Origin: Tethya wilhelma
Taxonomy: Eukaryota > Porifera > Demospongiae > Tethyida > Tethyidae
Length of the DNA stretch: 64,000 nt
NCBI GenBank assembly: GCA_964030475.1
Contig: CAXIPT010000011.1
Span: forward strand, 1,561,780-1,625,779
Direction: 5' to 3'
A program made the position numbers and the translations under genes. The notes below the pieces were generated by a model, which saw only the letters and a list, made by a program, of their open reading frames with translations, made no database searches and had not been told where the DNA came from. Positions 21,101-31,799 of the stretch are shown piece after piece (position 1 is the first letter of the stretch; every line of letters begins with the position of its first letter).

Positions 21101-23901
21101 TTCGTCCTTAAACACTTTGAAATGGCAAGGTCTGTTGTGCCAAACGGATAACACCTTCTCTGCTCCAGTGTGAGCTCTACCTTTACGGATCAGGTACACT
21201 CCATCTAGATTTTTATCACGTAACAACCTAAAATATGAACAAAAGCAGGTAATTCAATTCGGACATGTATCTAAGCAGTGTATATTGTATAATACTCATT
21301 CAAGTGATTGAAATGAAAGAAGAGCATATATATTGCATGCATCAATGATTTGAAGAACAACATGTAGAGTCAGCCCCCAGTTATTACAAACTTGCGGTCT
21401 CACATGCAGGCTAACACTTAAGTACCATTTGCCAGGTCCTACTCATACTACCACTCTTTCTTTTCTTTTGTGACACTCTAAGACTATGGAATCAGCTGCC
21501 AGCTAGCATTGTCTATTCTGAAAATATTGAGAGCTTCAAGTCACGTTTACTGCAACACCTTCGTTAAAGTCTCATGTCAGTCTAATTTAGCTATGTATGT
21601 AATAACTTAATTTTCATCTTCATGTATCAGATTCTGTAACTTATATAGTTTTAATTCATTTATTTGGTTCAAAACTGGTCACTAGTAAATGCACATGTAT
21701 TAACATTATTGATTACCATATAGCGGGAAATTTTCGTTCGGTTAAAATTTCGTTTCAGGCCTTGAAAACAAGTTTTCGTGGTCTTATTTTCGTTCTGGAC
21801 CCATGACGTGACCACGCCCACGAAATCCTGCATGCACAGCCACGTGGATTGATATTACCTGCGGCCACGTTTTAAAAATTTCAGATTTTCGTGGGCAAAA
21901 TTTTCGTTTTCATGCTGTCTGGAACGAAAAGAACGAAATTTTTCCCTCACGAAAATTTCCCGCTATACGGTACGTGCTAAAATTATTATAAAAAAACAAA
22001 ACAAAAAAAATTAATGATTGGAATACCAATCAATTCACTTACTTATCAGCTTCACTTCTGTCAATGTCATCAAATACACATGATGGAGGCATTGAATCAT
22101 TATATATATAAAAAGGTTCACCGATCTCCTCATCGATATCCTGACTGTCATCATACTCATAGTCGCCGTCATCATCATAGCGTCTATGCATATGTGGAGG
22201 TCGACGAGTGATTTGGGGAGGAGTGAGATGAAGCTAGAGGAGTGAATGGTGATTAGATAATTATATGTGAAGAGTGAGGAGTCGTGCATCATGAGTGCAT
22301 GTCTAAATTGAAGGGTAAAGTATATTCCGGGAGCTAGTGCATGATGACAAATTGATAGCTGATGGCATAAATAGTATAACTACTGATGCGCGTATAATGA
22401 CTGACTCACTGGTTTGAAATTTCCCATCTCAATATCCTCAAGGGGCAGTGTAATGAGAGGGTCCTTAGAGTTGTCGAGGGGGTTCTGGAATGCATGTGCA
22501 GATGCAGTGGTACTCAGTGTAGTAGATTGAGTTTGACCTCCTGAGTCTTCATCATTGGATGGTTTACCGATGTAATATTTCTCTGAATTATCATAATCAT
22601 CATTTTTAACAATGACATCATCACCTTCCTGAAGAGAAGAGTGAGGAGCACATGAGCAGTGAGCAGGGAAGAATAATTTAAGGCAAGTGAAGAATGGTAA
22701 CTAGCTAAGCTACAATGCATGACAGTTAACGTTAGTGAATAAAAACTTACTTGTTTCTTATTATTGGCTATTTTCTCTTCCTGCATAATATAATTATTAT
22801 AATTTTAATCAAATAATATCAGTATAGTATATACTGTAAAACATTAACACACACTTTATGACTTACTTCACTAAGAACTGCAATATCTGGTTTGAGCTGT
22901 TCTTGTAGTTGTCTTAGTTCTTTTTCTTTCACATCTAATGCTTCTTCTAGATCAAAAATTCCTTCATTGCAGCTCTTTATACTTTCAAAATACTGCTGGT
23001 GTTCTTTGATAGCGGATAGTCGAAGACAGATCTCATGTGCAGTCGGCCTATCTTCTGGTTTGTACTGAAGACAGTCCAGTGCTATTGGAAGGAGAAGGTG
23101 GCCAGGATTGATCATCTTGATGTGTGAATGGCGACGCTCTGTTTCGAGAATGGGTACTTCAATGGTACCAGTGGGTGAGCTTGGGAAGGGTACATCTCTT
23201 GTGCGATCCCCAGGATCAGGGAAGAGACGAGTGACAATTTGAATGACTAGAAGTCCAAACGAAAAGCAATCAAGTTTGTCAGTGTAGACTGGTCTATCTT
23301 TCACAGCTTCAGGAGGCATGTAGACCTGTGTTCCTGGACATTGGGTGAGAGCTCTGGAAAAGCGACTCATTTGTCCACTAGAATCAGCAAGCGTGGACAT
23401 TCCAAAGTCAGTTACTTTGGCTCTACTACCAGCAATGAGTAAAATGTTGTTGCTTGAGAGATCTCGATGAATGATCTTATTGGAGTGGAGATAAGCTATA
23501 GCCAGTGCAATATCATGACTAAGGTTCACTTGGGTGTGAAATGGCAAAGGTTGTTCAGATTTCTTCAAAAAATTTGTCAAGCTCTCGTCCAGCAGCTCCA
23601 ATAATAGTATAGGTAGATCAGTCACTGTATCGCGGCACACTCCTAAGTAGAGCACAATGTTGGGGTGACTGATTCGATTCATGAAGCTACACTCCTGTTC
23701 GAATCGCTGTAGCAGGCGTCTTGCTCCAGGGTCATTGCCTTGGAAGAGAGTAGGATGAAGGATCTTAGCAGCACAGGGAAGATCATCACACCTAGCCTTG
23801 TAGACCGCTCCATAAGATCCAATACCAAGAGAGTCACCTTCTCCTCTCAGAATCTCAATGGTTTTGTAACCAAACACTGGCTGCTGTTCTTGTTGAGTCA
23901 T
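21101..23901 (-). CDS. TKL-type protein kinase with coiled coil and C-terminal partial SH2 domain (kinase 1)
   Basis: Five exons in agreeing phase: 22867-23901, 22751-22780, 22410-22628, 22043-22233 and 21101-21227, about 534 residues to the last donor. The kinase domain has the glycine loop LGIGSYGAVYKA, the lysine in CAAKIL, HRDLSSNNILL, DFG and YMPPEA, so it should be active. The HRDLSSNN loop and RIPK/Dictyostelium-like features place it in the tyrosine-kinase-like group. A short coiled coil follows, then an acidic tail with several tyrosines (YDNSEKYY, YEYDDSQ, FYIYNDS). Last comes an SH2 N-terminal half (IDRSEADKLLRDKNLDGVYL, IRKGR, VLSVW) containing the phosphotyrosine-binding arginine of the YLIR motif. 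The frame stops shortly after a GTGAGT donor, so the C-terminal half of SH2 is absent or in an exon I could not find. Kinase-then-SH2 order is known in Dictyostelium SHK kinases but unusual in animals. Confidence 0.8.
21421..21570 (+). mobile_element. 3' end of a non-LTR retrotransposon (LINE) remnant
   Basis: The frame reads SFFVRTLRLWNQLPASIVYS then ENIESFKSRLLQHLR and a stop. This is the characteristic C-terminal tail of LINE reverse-transcriptase proteins (R....WN.LP......S...FK..L). The rest of the element is missing, as in 5'-truncated insertions. Confidence 0.7.
21714..21972. mobile_element. MITE with TACCATATAGCGGGAAAATTTTCG-type ends, copy 2
   Basis: Terminal inverted repeats TACCATATAGCGGGAAATTT and, reversed, TACCGTATAGCGGGAAATTT. 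The interior is rich in ttttcgt. Same family as copies at 15271 and 63442. Confidence 0.85.
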
Positions 23902-24399
23902 TTTATATATCTACATACAGCAGCCACACCCTCTTCTTTATGTTTCTAGAGTTGTACATCACATGATCATTTTTGCAAATTCATATATAGCACTCTATGA
24001 AATTGCAATGCATGAATATTGAATTAACTCAGGAAAGTTTTCTATGGGGGGAATGTATCACAGGGAATTCAAATATTATCCTTTATGACCTCAAACTTTT
24101 GACATGCACTCAATCAAGGTTATAGCTATTATTCTGCAAAAGCAAAATTGAATACATGATATTGTATACAATAGAATATAAATTATATGCATGAAGGAAA
24201 ACAAATAATAAATTAGTAATATTATAAGTCAAGCAATAATACTAAATTCTCTGTGTTATATAGTTACTATAGTAACACATGGATTTCATTTATAAGTGAA
24301 GGTCAGATGAAAAAATTTTTCTAAGTTGAAAATCGTCTCCACCTGTTTGCTTTGTTGGAACAAAATCGGTGTTCTATGATGACATGTTGTCTCATAGTT

Positions 24400-25640
24400 C
24401 TATGTCTTGAGCATGAGCTCGAGGTCATCAGACTTAACATAGGAGTCTGAGCTTCCAGTGGATTGAGCATCGAAATTATCACAATCATCATTGACATCAT
24501 GACTATCTTGAAGTGAAGAGCGAGGATCCTATAGAGAGATGGGAGTGATTAGGTGAAGAATGAGTTAGCCAGAGTGAGCGCATAAGACTATAATAATTTA
24601 AAAGTATAGCAACTTACCTCACTAGGGTTTAAGATATTTAGTTTAAGCTGCTTCTGTAAGTGTCTTAGTTCTTTGTCTTTTGCCTCCAATGCTTTTTGCA
24701 AATAAGATATTCTTTCCTTGCTTTTATTGTACTGCTGGTGTTGTTTGATGGCAGCCAGTTGAAGACAGATTTTATGTGCAGTAGGCCTATCTTCTTGTTT
24801 GTACTGTAGACAGTCCAGTGCTACTGGAAGGAGAAGGTGGCCAGGATCGATCATCTGGATGTGAGACTGGCGACGTTCTGTTTCAAGAACTGGTACTTCA
24901 ATGGTACCAGTGGGTGAACTTGGGAAGGGTACATCTTTTGTGCGATCCCCAGGATCAGGGAAGAGACGAGTGACAATTTGAATGACTAGAAGTCCGAACG
25001 AAAAGCAATCAAGTTTGTCAGTGTAGACTGGTCGATCTTTCACAGCTTCAGGAGGCATGTACACTAGTGTTCCTGGACACATTGTCAGAGAGAGTCGAGA
25101 AAAATTCATTTGCCCACTAGAATCAGCGAGCGTAGACATTCCAAAGTCGGTGACCTTGGCTCTACTACCAGCTATGAGTAGGATGTTGTTGCTGGAGAGA
25201 TCTCGATGGATGATCTTATTGGAGTGGAGGTAAGCTATGGCCAGTGCAATATCGTGACTAAAATTCACTTGGGTGAGAAATGGCAGAGGCTTTTTAGATT
25301 TCTCCAAAAACTTGGTTAAGCTCTCATCCAGTAGTTCCATTAGCAGTACCGGTAGACCAGACTGTTCATCACGGCACACTCCTAAATAGAGCACAATGTT
25401 GGGATGCCTGATTCGATTCATGAAGCTACACTCCTGTTCAAACCGCTGTAGTAGGCGTCTTGCTCCAGGGTCATTGCCTTGGAAGAGAGTAGGATGGAGG
25501 ATTTTAGCAGCACAAGGAAGATCATCACACCTAGCCTTGTAGACAGCTCCATAAGATCCAATACCAAGAGAATCACCTTCTCCTCTCAATATCTTAATGG
25601 TCTTGTAACCAAACACTGGCTTCTGCTCTTGTTGAGCCAT
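24400..25640 (-). CDS. TKL-type protein kinase with short acidic tail (kinase 2)
   Basis: Two exons, 24618-25640 and 24400-24528, joined in phase 0 to 383 residues. The first exon is a near copy of kinase 1 and kinase 3: glycine loop, CAAKIL lysine, HRDLSSNN, DFG and YMPPEA are all present, followed by a coiled-coil stretch ending LKLNILNPSE. The second exon adds an acidic, serine-rich tail (DPRSSLQDSHDVNDD...YVKSDDLELMLKT) with no recognisable domain. The tail resembles the kinase 1 segment EGDDVIVKNDDYDN, so it may be a shortened form of the kinase 1 tail lacking SH2. Likely substrates are unknown; the group is closest to RIPK/TKL kinases. It lies tandemly between kinases 1 and 3 on the same strand, pointing to local duplication. 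The frame is intact. Confidence 0.85.
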
Positions 25641-25854
25641 TGATACACCTCTTTTGTGTTTGTAACATCACATGATCATTATTGCAAATTCATAGCATGA
25701 TCATGAATAATTAGCTACTAAAGTGATTTTTTTTGACAAAACTAAGTTGTAGAGAATTAAATGTAATCACGCAGTGCATTGTACATGGTAACATATCCAG
25801 TACTGAGAACTCTATACGTACCATGCAGACCCGACCCCTTCTCTTTGAGTTTGT

Positions 25855-25985
25855 TTGATTATACTCTGACAATGTCTCATTCTTCTGTGATGTACCTCGG
25901 CTATGGAACAGTTTATCATCTAATGTTATTTCTGCTGCTGACATTTATAAATTTAAGGAGCAACTACAACAACATGTGTACTAGT
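25855..25985 (+). mobile_element. Second LINE 3'-end remnant
   Basis: The frame reads DNVSFFCDVPRLWNSLSSNV then ISAADIYKFKEQLQQHVY and stop, another LINE C-terminal tail. It is followed by a (TTA)n tract, the usual 3' microsatellite of such elements. Confidence 0.65.
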
Positions 25986-26490
25986 AGTAATTATTATTAT
26001 TATTACGTATTTTATCTTTGTCTTGTAACACTATAGAGTAGGATATACAATTATATGTAGGGTCACACACTTGTATTAGCTTAAGCTATTTGTGTCATCC
26101 TTGCATCATGCTAAATTATTATAAACAAACAAACAAAAAAATGTGCTTCACATCATTGATCATTCATGTAGAAATTAGNAAAAAAGAAAGAACTGAGTTA
26201 TGAATGTGCACAAAAGTGCAATCAGTTCTGTACAATTATAGAGGAGATGTGTTAATGTACCGAATGCATGTGGAAATTTAAGAATTCGAAGTCTAAGGAA
26301 AATATAAACTAATCCACTGTTGCAAACTTGAGTGTGTTTGTCTGTAATGTGTGTGGGCTTGCCATAACCTAACACAGCCTACACAAAAATTTGACTAAAT
26401 GCTACATATACATTACATTGTGTAGTGAGTCTGGAGAGTGCAGGGTTTACTCTACAATAACAAAAAAGATACCTTAACCGAAGGTACACA
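25986..26490. other. Spacer, nothing recognised
   Basis: AT-rich, contains the N at 26179 and the 3' flank of kinase 3. No coding or RNA gene is evident. Confidence 0.5.
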
Positions 26491-26493
26491 TTT

Positions 26494-28880
26494 TTATATA
26501 CCCAAATCAGAAACGTAGCATGATTCACACATGCCAAGAAACCTTGGATCACCAGTGTTATCTGAACAGAGAGGACATTTTGTCCCATCCAAGTTTGGTC
26601 GACTATGCTCAGGTGTGTTTGGTGTTAGCTTGCTAGCCTCCTGTTCCACTGGTTGCTGCTGTTTATTTCTGTGTCCTTCTCCGCAAAACTCGATGAATGC
26701 CAAAACATGAGGTTTTAAAACATTGGGTACTTCAGCAATAGTGAGCTTTGCACTGTATATACTCTGATTGGTGATATGTGGAGAGCTTTGACTGACGTCT
26801 ACTATGTTCAGATTGAGATAGTCCATCAAGAGCGTCATGGGTTCTTCCACAGAAAGTAAAAACTTCACAGGAAGGATCTTCCCATAGTAGTCATAAATAG
26901 GGAGGGTGAGATGGGGAGTCCCCTGACGATTAACTGAGGAGTCGAAGACAGAGAGAGCGTTGAAGTGTCCACCGTAGTAGCCCAACGGTAGAGGGTCCTT
27001 CTTACAAGAGTTTACTTCCCACAGCAATGGAAGATAGATGCCGTGAAAGTTGAGATTTTGAAGTGGTACTTCACCGAATGCAGATTGTATACGTTTGGGA
27101 TTAGCATACATGATGATTGGTCGACGAAGAATGTTAGCGAGGACAAAAACGTGAAATTCGTAAAGATCTTCTAATTGCTTGCCTGGAGCAGTTTCACTCA
27201 AAGCTTTCTTGACTACATTTACCCATTCTTGCTCTAACTTCTGTGCACCCAAATAATATTGGCTTTCCTTTTGAAGATTATAACTCCATCTGTCGTGGAA
27301 AGTGTTCTTCTTGTGGTGCTGAAGAGTGTGGTGTACTGCTTCACGTAGAAAGAAATCATGATCTTGGAACCCCCACATCCCAAGTGAGGCAGCATGAAGC
27401 AGGCTGTTTCCATCTTTAAGTGTTTTGAGAGGAAGAAGGGAGGCAGTAGAATGACACCAGTTTAGTGAGCGCTCAGACTGCATCATTTGCTGGGTCTCCT
27501 TATCAACCAGCTGATCGATTATATCCTGTTGAGGGTAGTCTTTTATATGAGGAATAGTGAATGTGTAGGCAGACACATTTGGGAAATGGCTTGTACCCCC
27601 AACTAGTGGATTTGTTATCCAATCTAGATGAATTCTCTTTCTACAACGTTCAGTTGCATCCAAATCAACAGTTGAGATGCTTCTAGACACAAATGGCGTT
27701 TTATCCTGTGTCACTTGTAGCGGTAGTTGCTGATCAGACGAATGTCTAGAGTCACCTACATTGGCTGAATTCATTTGTTTCTCTTCTCGCAATTCTTGTA
27801 GTTCTTTTTCTTTCCTTACCAGTGCTCTTGTCAACTCTTCAATTTCTTTCTTTTGGCCTTCTTTCTCTTCATTAAGCTGCTTTATTAATTCTTCATTTTT
27901 TTGTTGTAATAAACTCTTTTGCTGGGTGCCCTTATCATCTTCATGGCTCTGTTTGCTTTCATCATACTGATGGTGTTCTTTAATTGTGACCAGTTGAAGA
28001 CAGATCTCATGTGCAGTTGGCCTATCTTCTGGTTTGTATTGAAGACAGTCAAGTGCTATTGGAAGAAGAAGGTGGCCAGGATCGATCATCTTGATGTGTG
28101 ACTGGCGACGCTCTGTTTCGAGAATTGGTACTTCAATGGTACCAGTGGGCGAACTTGGAAAGGGTACATCTTTTGTGTGTTCCCCAGGTTTAGGAAAGAT
28201 ACGAGTGATGATTTGAATAATCAAAGGACCAAATGAAAAACAGTCCAGCTTCTCTGTGTAGATTGGTTTATCTTTTACAGCTTCAGGAGGCATATAAACT
28301 TCTGTTCCAGGGCAGTGAGTCAGAGAGAATCTAGAAAAACGACCTGTTAGACCACTAGAATCAGCTAACTTCGACATTCCAAAGTCAGTAACCTTGGCTC
28401 TACTACCAGCTATGAGTAAAATGTTGTTGCTGGAGAGATCTCGATGGATGATCTTATTGGAGTGGAGGTAAGCTATATGGCCAGTGCGATGTCATGACTA
28501 AAATTCACTTGGGTATGAAGAGGCAAAGGTTTTTCAGATTTCTCCAAAAACTTGGTCAAGCTCTCATCCAGTAGCTCCATTAGCAGTACCGGTAGACCAG
28601 ACTGTTCATCGCGACACACTCCTAAGTAGAGCACAATGTTGGGGTGCCTGATTCTATTCATGAAGCTACACTCCTGTTCAAACCGCTGTAGAAGGCGTCT
28701 TGCTCCAGGGTCATTGCCTTGGAAGAGAGTAGGATGGAGGATTTTAGCGGCACAAGGAAGATCATCACACCTAGCCTTGTAGACCGCTCCATAAGATCCA
28801 ATACCAAGAGAATCATCTTCTCCTCTCAGAATCTCAATGGCCTTGTAACCAAACACTGGCTGCTGCTCTTGTTGAGTCAT
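26494..28880 (-). CDS. Kinase fused to A20-type OTU domain and A20 zinc finger (kinase 3), with a 2-bp frame break
   Basis: The N-terminal kinase matches kinases 1 and 2 (glycine loop, CAAKIL, HRDLSSNN, DFG, YMPPEA). A coiled coil follows (about 27780-27960; NEELIKQLNEEKEGQKKEIE). Next is an OTU deubiquitinase domain of the A20/Cezanne group: KDGNSLLHAASLGMWG, FHVFVLANILRRPIIMY, FHGIYLPLLW and GYYGGHFNALSV. A short zinc-finger signature ends the protein, C-x2-C...C-x2-CY (CPLCSDNTGDPRFLGMCESC). The catalytic cysteine of the DGNC motif is serine (AGC at 27403-27405), while the catalytic histidine is present (26965-26967). This predicts a ubiquitin-binding but inactive OTU. Two extra bases near 28474-28480 (gctatatggcc versus gctatggcc in kinase 2) break the kinase frame just before HRD. 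That could be an assembly error, an allele or a null mutation. In animals A20 edits ubiquitin on RIPK1; here both folds lie in one polypeptide. Confidence 0.82.
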
Positions 28881-29236
28881 TTTATTCTAACAATAATAGA
28901 AAAAGAACACAATAATATACTTTACGTTTGTTGTGTTTCAATCAATACTATATATCAGATACATACATGTAGCTATAGCTCCATTTGCTCACTAGAAGTC
29001 ACTGAACTTGTCTTGAATTGCACCAACCTGTACCAAGCATCACATGATCTCTAGCTCAATACTGTTTCATTGACCACAAAAATACCAAAATAATTTACTA
29101 CACAAACATAGCATGGATTCCTATGTAAACTCAAAACCATTATAACCCTTGGTGTGTACATGTATATCATACATGGTATTACATGCCTGTGTGTGTGTAC
29201 ATGTGTGTGTGGGACATGACATTGTGTGTACACTGA

Positions 29237-29237
<1 letters not shown>

Positions 29238-29284
<47 letters not shown>

Positions 29285-29290
29285 TGTATG
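29238..29290 (+). repeat. (TG)n microsatellite
   Basis: A long GT repeat in the spacer between kinase 3 and the TRAF-like gene. Confidence 0.95.
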
Positions 29291-29730
29291 CATGTGTGTA
29301 TAAAACAACAACAACAACCCCACCCCCCTCCCCCCTATATGATTACAGACTAAGCTTACATGTATTCATGCCGAATTAATGCACACAATGAATCTGTTCT
29401 AATTAATAGAATACATTATCATGAAAACAAAATTCAAAACTTTAACCGAGACAGTTGAGTAACAGGACAGAGAAACTAAGCAAACAAGTTGGACTGTCCT
29501 GGTCTAGATTGAATTGTAAGGGTTAGTGTAATAATTGGTAAGTAAACATTCAAAAACAACATTATAGCTAGAATGTTATACTTTGAATTCGTGAGTAATT
29601 AAAAGTTTAAACACTATATAGATAGGAGGATAGAGAATAAACAATATGTGCCACGCCCACAGATAAGCCTTCTGTATCAGTACAGCATAATACTACCATA
29701 TTATAGCGTGCCCTGCACGACCCATCTAAG

Positions 29731-30561
29731 ATGGACGTCGACTACATCTTTGTTGAAGACCTTGCTGAAGAGTTCACTTGTCAAGTGTGTATGAAACTAC
29801 TAATTGAGCCACAACTAACAGACTGCTGTGGTCAGCACTTTTGTCGGGCCTGTCTTGTTCACTGGTTTCAAGAAAAGGGGAAAAAACAATGTCCTCACTG
29901 TCGCAGCGAAGCATTTACATACATTCTCTACAAGCCACTCCAGCGTAAGATCAATGAACTGAAGGTCTACTGCTCCAACAGAAAGGAGGGCTGTAAGGAG
30001 ACTATGAAGATAGAAGAACTAAAGAGACATCTGTCCACAGACAACACAAATGGGTGTGGCTATGTCACAATGAGATGTACGAATAAAAATTGCAAAGAGA
30101 CTTGTTTAAGAAAAGATTTAGCCAGTCACACCAAAAACACATGTGAATATCGTATGGTAAAATGTCAATTCTGTGGGGAAGTTGGTCAATACTGGCACAT
30201 CACCACAACGGGGTATAAGGGGCATATACACTGGTGCCCAGAATATCCAGTTGATTGTCCTAGAGAGTGTAGTACTGTCGGAAATCTGAAACGTAAAGAC
30301 CTGGAGGCCCACAGAGAGGTGTGTCCTCTGGAGCCAGTGGAGTGTCCATTTCGCGAAGCAGGGTGTAAAGAACAGCTAGTGAGGAAAGATTTTGATGATC
30401 ATATTCAGTCCAACACTCAACAACACCTGCTGATTCTTATGAACTCTTACAAAATTCTTCTACGAAAAAATAAAGAGTTAGAACTTCTCAAAACCACTGT
30501 TGCTGGTATCACAACTGAGTTAGAAGCTTTAAAACCCAGAGTCAGAGATAGAGATTCNTAA
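29731..30561 (+). CDS. TRAF-like E3 ubiquitin ligase (RING + TRAF zinc fingers), cut by a gap
   Basis: About 276 residues. A C3HC4 RING finger lies at 17-57 (CQVC...CCGQHFCRAC...CPHC). It is followed by TRAF-type zinc fingers (VYCSNRKEGC, VTMRCTNKNC, VKCQFCGEV, VDCPREC, VECPFREAGC) and the start of a coiled coil (KNKELELLKTTVAGITTELE). TRAF proteins carry signals from TNF-receptor, Toll/IL-1R and NLR complexes to NF-kB and JNK by adding K63-linked ubiquitin chains. The C-terminal MATH (TRAF-C) domain is missing because the sequence reaches an N at 30558 and then stops. I think the gap removed the 3' exon rather than the gene being truncated, but cannot prove it. Its neighbours are an A20-like fusion and a CARD exon, in keeping with a ubiquitin-based immune pathway. 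Confidence 0.88.
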   Translation: MDVDYIFVEDLAEEFTCQVCMKLLIEPQLTDCCGQHFCRACLVHWFQEKGKKQCPHCRSEAFTYILYKPLQRKINELKVYCSNRKEGCKETMKIEELKRHLSTDNTNGCGYVTMRCTNKNCKETCLRKDLASHTKNTCEYRMVKCQFCGEVGQYWHITTTGYKGHIHWCPEYPVDCPRECSTVGNLKRKDLEAHREVCPLEPVECPFREAGCKEQLVRKDFDDHIQSNTQQHLLILMNSYKILLRKNKELELLKTTVAGITTELEALKPRVRDRDX

Positions 30562-30740
30562 TAGTTGCATGACATAAGTGGGGGGGCACTTGATGCATGG
30601 TTGAGTCACTGTTGAGTGCCGCACACTCTGGGCATATACTACTTAGTCTAGTTTTTACCATTAACCCCCTGTGATGCCTAGCTACTCTCATGACTCTTGT
30701 CAGCTATATATGCATTATTTTATCATTGAAGACAACCTAC

Positions 30741-31103
30741 CACCCTTATGTGTAGAAACAGCCTGCCGATGAATAAAATCTGCCAACTCAGCATGACCTG
30801 TCCCTCTAGCAGTATTCCAGAGACAGGTCACAAAACGCTGAAGTGCATCAGATCCTTTCTTTGGTAGGGAGTTTATCAGCTTGGTTATCTTCTGGTCTTC
30901 TGAAAGGGAGGTGTTCATGCTCTGAAGTTCATCTTGCTCTCCTCGAGTGAGGAGGTTTGCTTGGACAAGATGGGGAAAGATTGCTGGAAAGTTGAGCAAG
31001 TCATGAATCTGTACACTACATCTGTTCAAGACTTCTTTTTGGCCATTTTTCGATAGTTGTGGTATCCGCTCTACTTGTGAAGAATAATCACTACTGAACT
31101 TTC
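30741..31103 (-). CDS. CARD-domain exon (phase 1-1), orphan
   Basis: A 363-base open exon bounded by an acceptor (CTAATAG|GA) and a donor (GGTG|GTAGGT), both in phase 1. If the donor is not used the frame stops at 30715. The protein carries a death-fold of CARD type: IHDLLNFPAIFPHLVQANLL, GEQDELQSM, LINSLPKKGSDALQRFVTCL and HAELADFI. It matches the CARD exon of the NLR-like gene at 52667 in length, order and residues (DLEEIFPYLYQNNLL, SLPRKGSNVLRRFHDCL). CARDs make homotypic contacts between sensors and adaptors. I found neither its first exon nor a downstream NB-ARC exon nearby on this strand, so it may be a stand-alone adaptor, a stranded exon of a rearranged NLR-like gene, or part of a gene cut by the gap at 30558. 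Confidence 0.75.
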
Positions 31104-31457
31104 CTATTAGTATGAAAAATCAATATCGGGCATAATGCAAAATCATTACTAAAGTATGGGTACAATGGGAAATGGGTTGTGTTAGTAAAATTAGTGGTAC
31201 TATAGGCTGGATACAATCATGAGTGCACTATCTGCCATCATGGTACCACTTGAGTGAGTCATGATCAGCCTGAACATTACTTCTTTTTGTACAATTATAA
31301 TTATGTTAGACAACATGTTTCAGATGTACACATTGTATTCGTATACCTGCAGACATAATCTTGATTATCCAGTTGGGCTATATGAAGGGAAAGTCCAAAT
31401 CATGCACACTGCCGGGGCGTTCACTGTTTGTATGTACGTACGTGGGGAGCGTGATGT

Positions 31458-31789
31458 GACACGCCCCTATTTTGTGAAGTAGGTAATGGTCGTCATTCAG
31501 CGATTGGATTCCCCGGCCGTCTCAGTTTGAGTTTCTTGGTTTGCCGCCATGATATCTACTTAGCTCCAAAAATCAGCAATTGCTCCTTATAGTAGAGAAT
31601 GAATATCCTGTTCGATCCGCTTGAAACTGAGTTCGCTAGCAGTTGTGTGGTATATAACCACATGAATTGTTCACACTAGCACCCAAGATGTTAATCACCT
31701 TGACCGCAGAATTCATAGCGGAAGCACGATCGATCATATCAGGTCGATCGACCTGCCAGACCGACCTACTTTACAAATAGGGGCGTGTC
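31458..31789. mobile_element. MITE with GACACGCCCCTATTT terminal inverted repeats
   Basis: Left end gacacgcccctattttgtga (31458) and right end, reversed, GACACGCCCCTATTTGTAAA (31789), both leading into aagtaggt. The interior has no coding capacity. Confidence 0.8.
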
Positions 31790-31799
31790 TCTTTCACTG

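Noticed and set aside
29149..29323. Histidine/valine-rich peptides around 29.2 kb and similar ones at 11.7, 13.0 and 32.3 kb
   Set aside because: Translations of (TG)n or (CA)n microsatellites.
30741..31103. CARD exon joined to the NB-ARC gene at 15737-18820 as one gene
   Set aside because: Phases fit, but the intron would span three kinase genes on the same strand; not supported without RNA.
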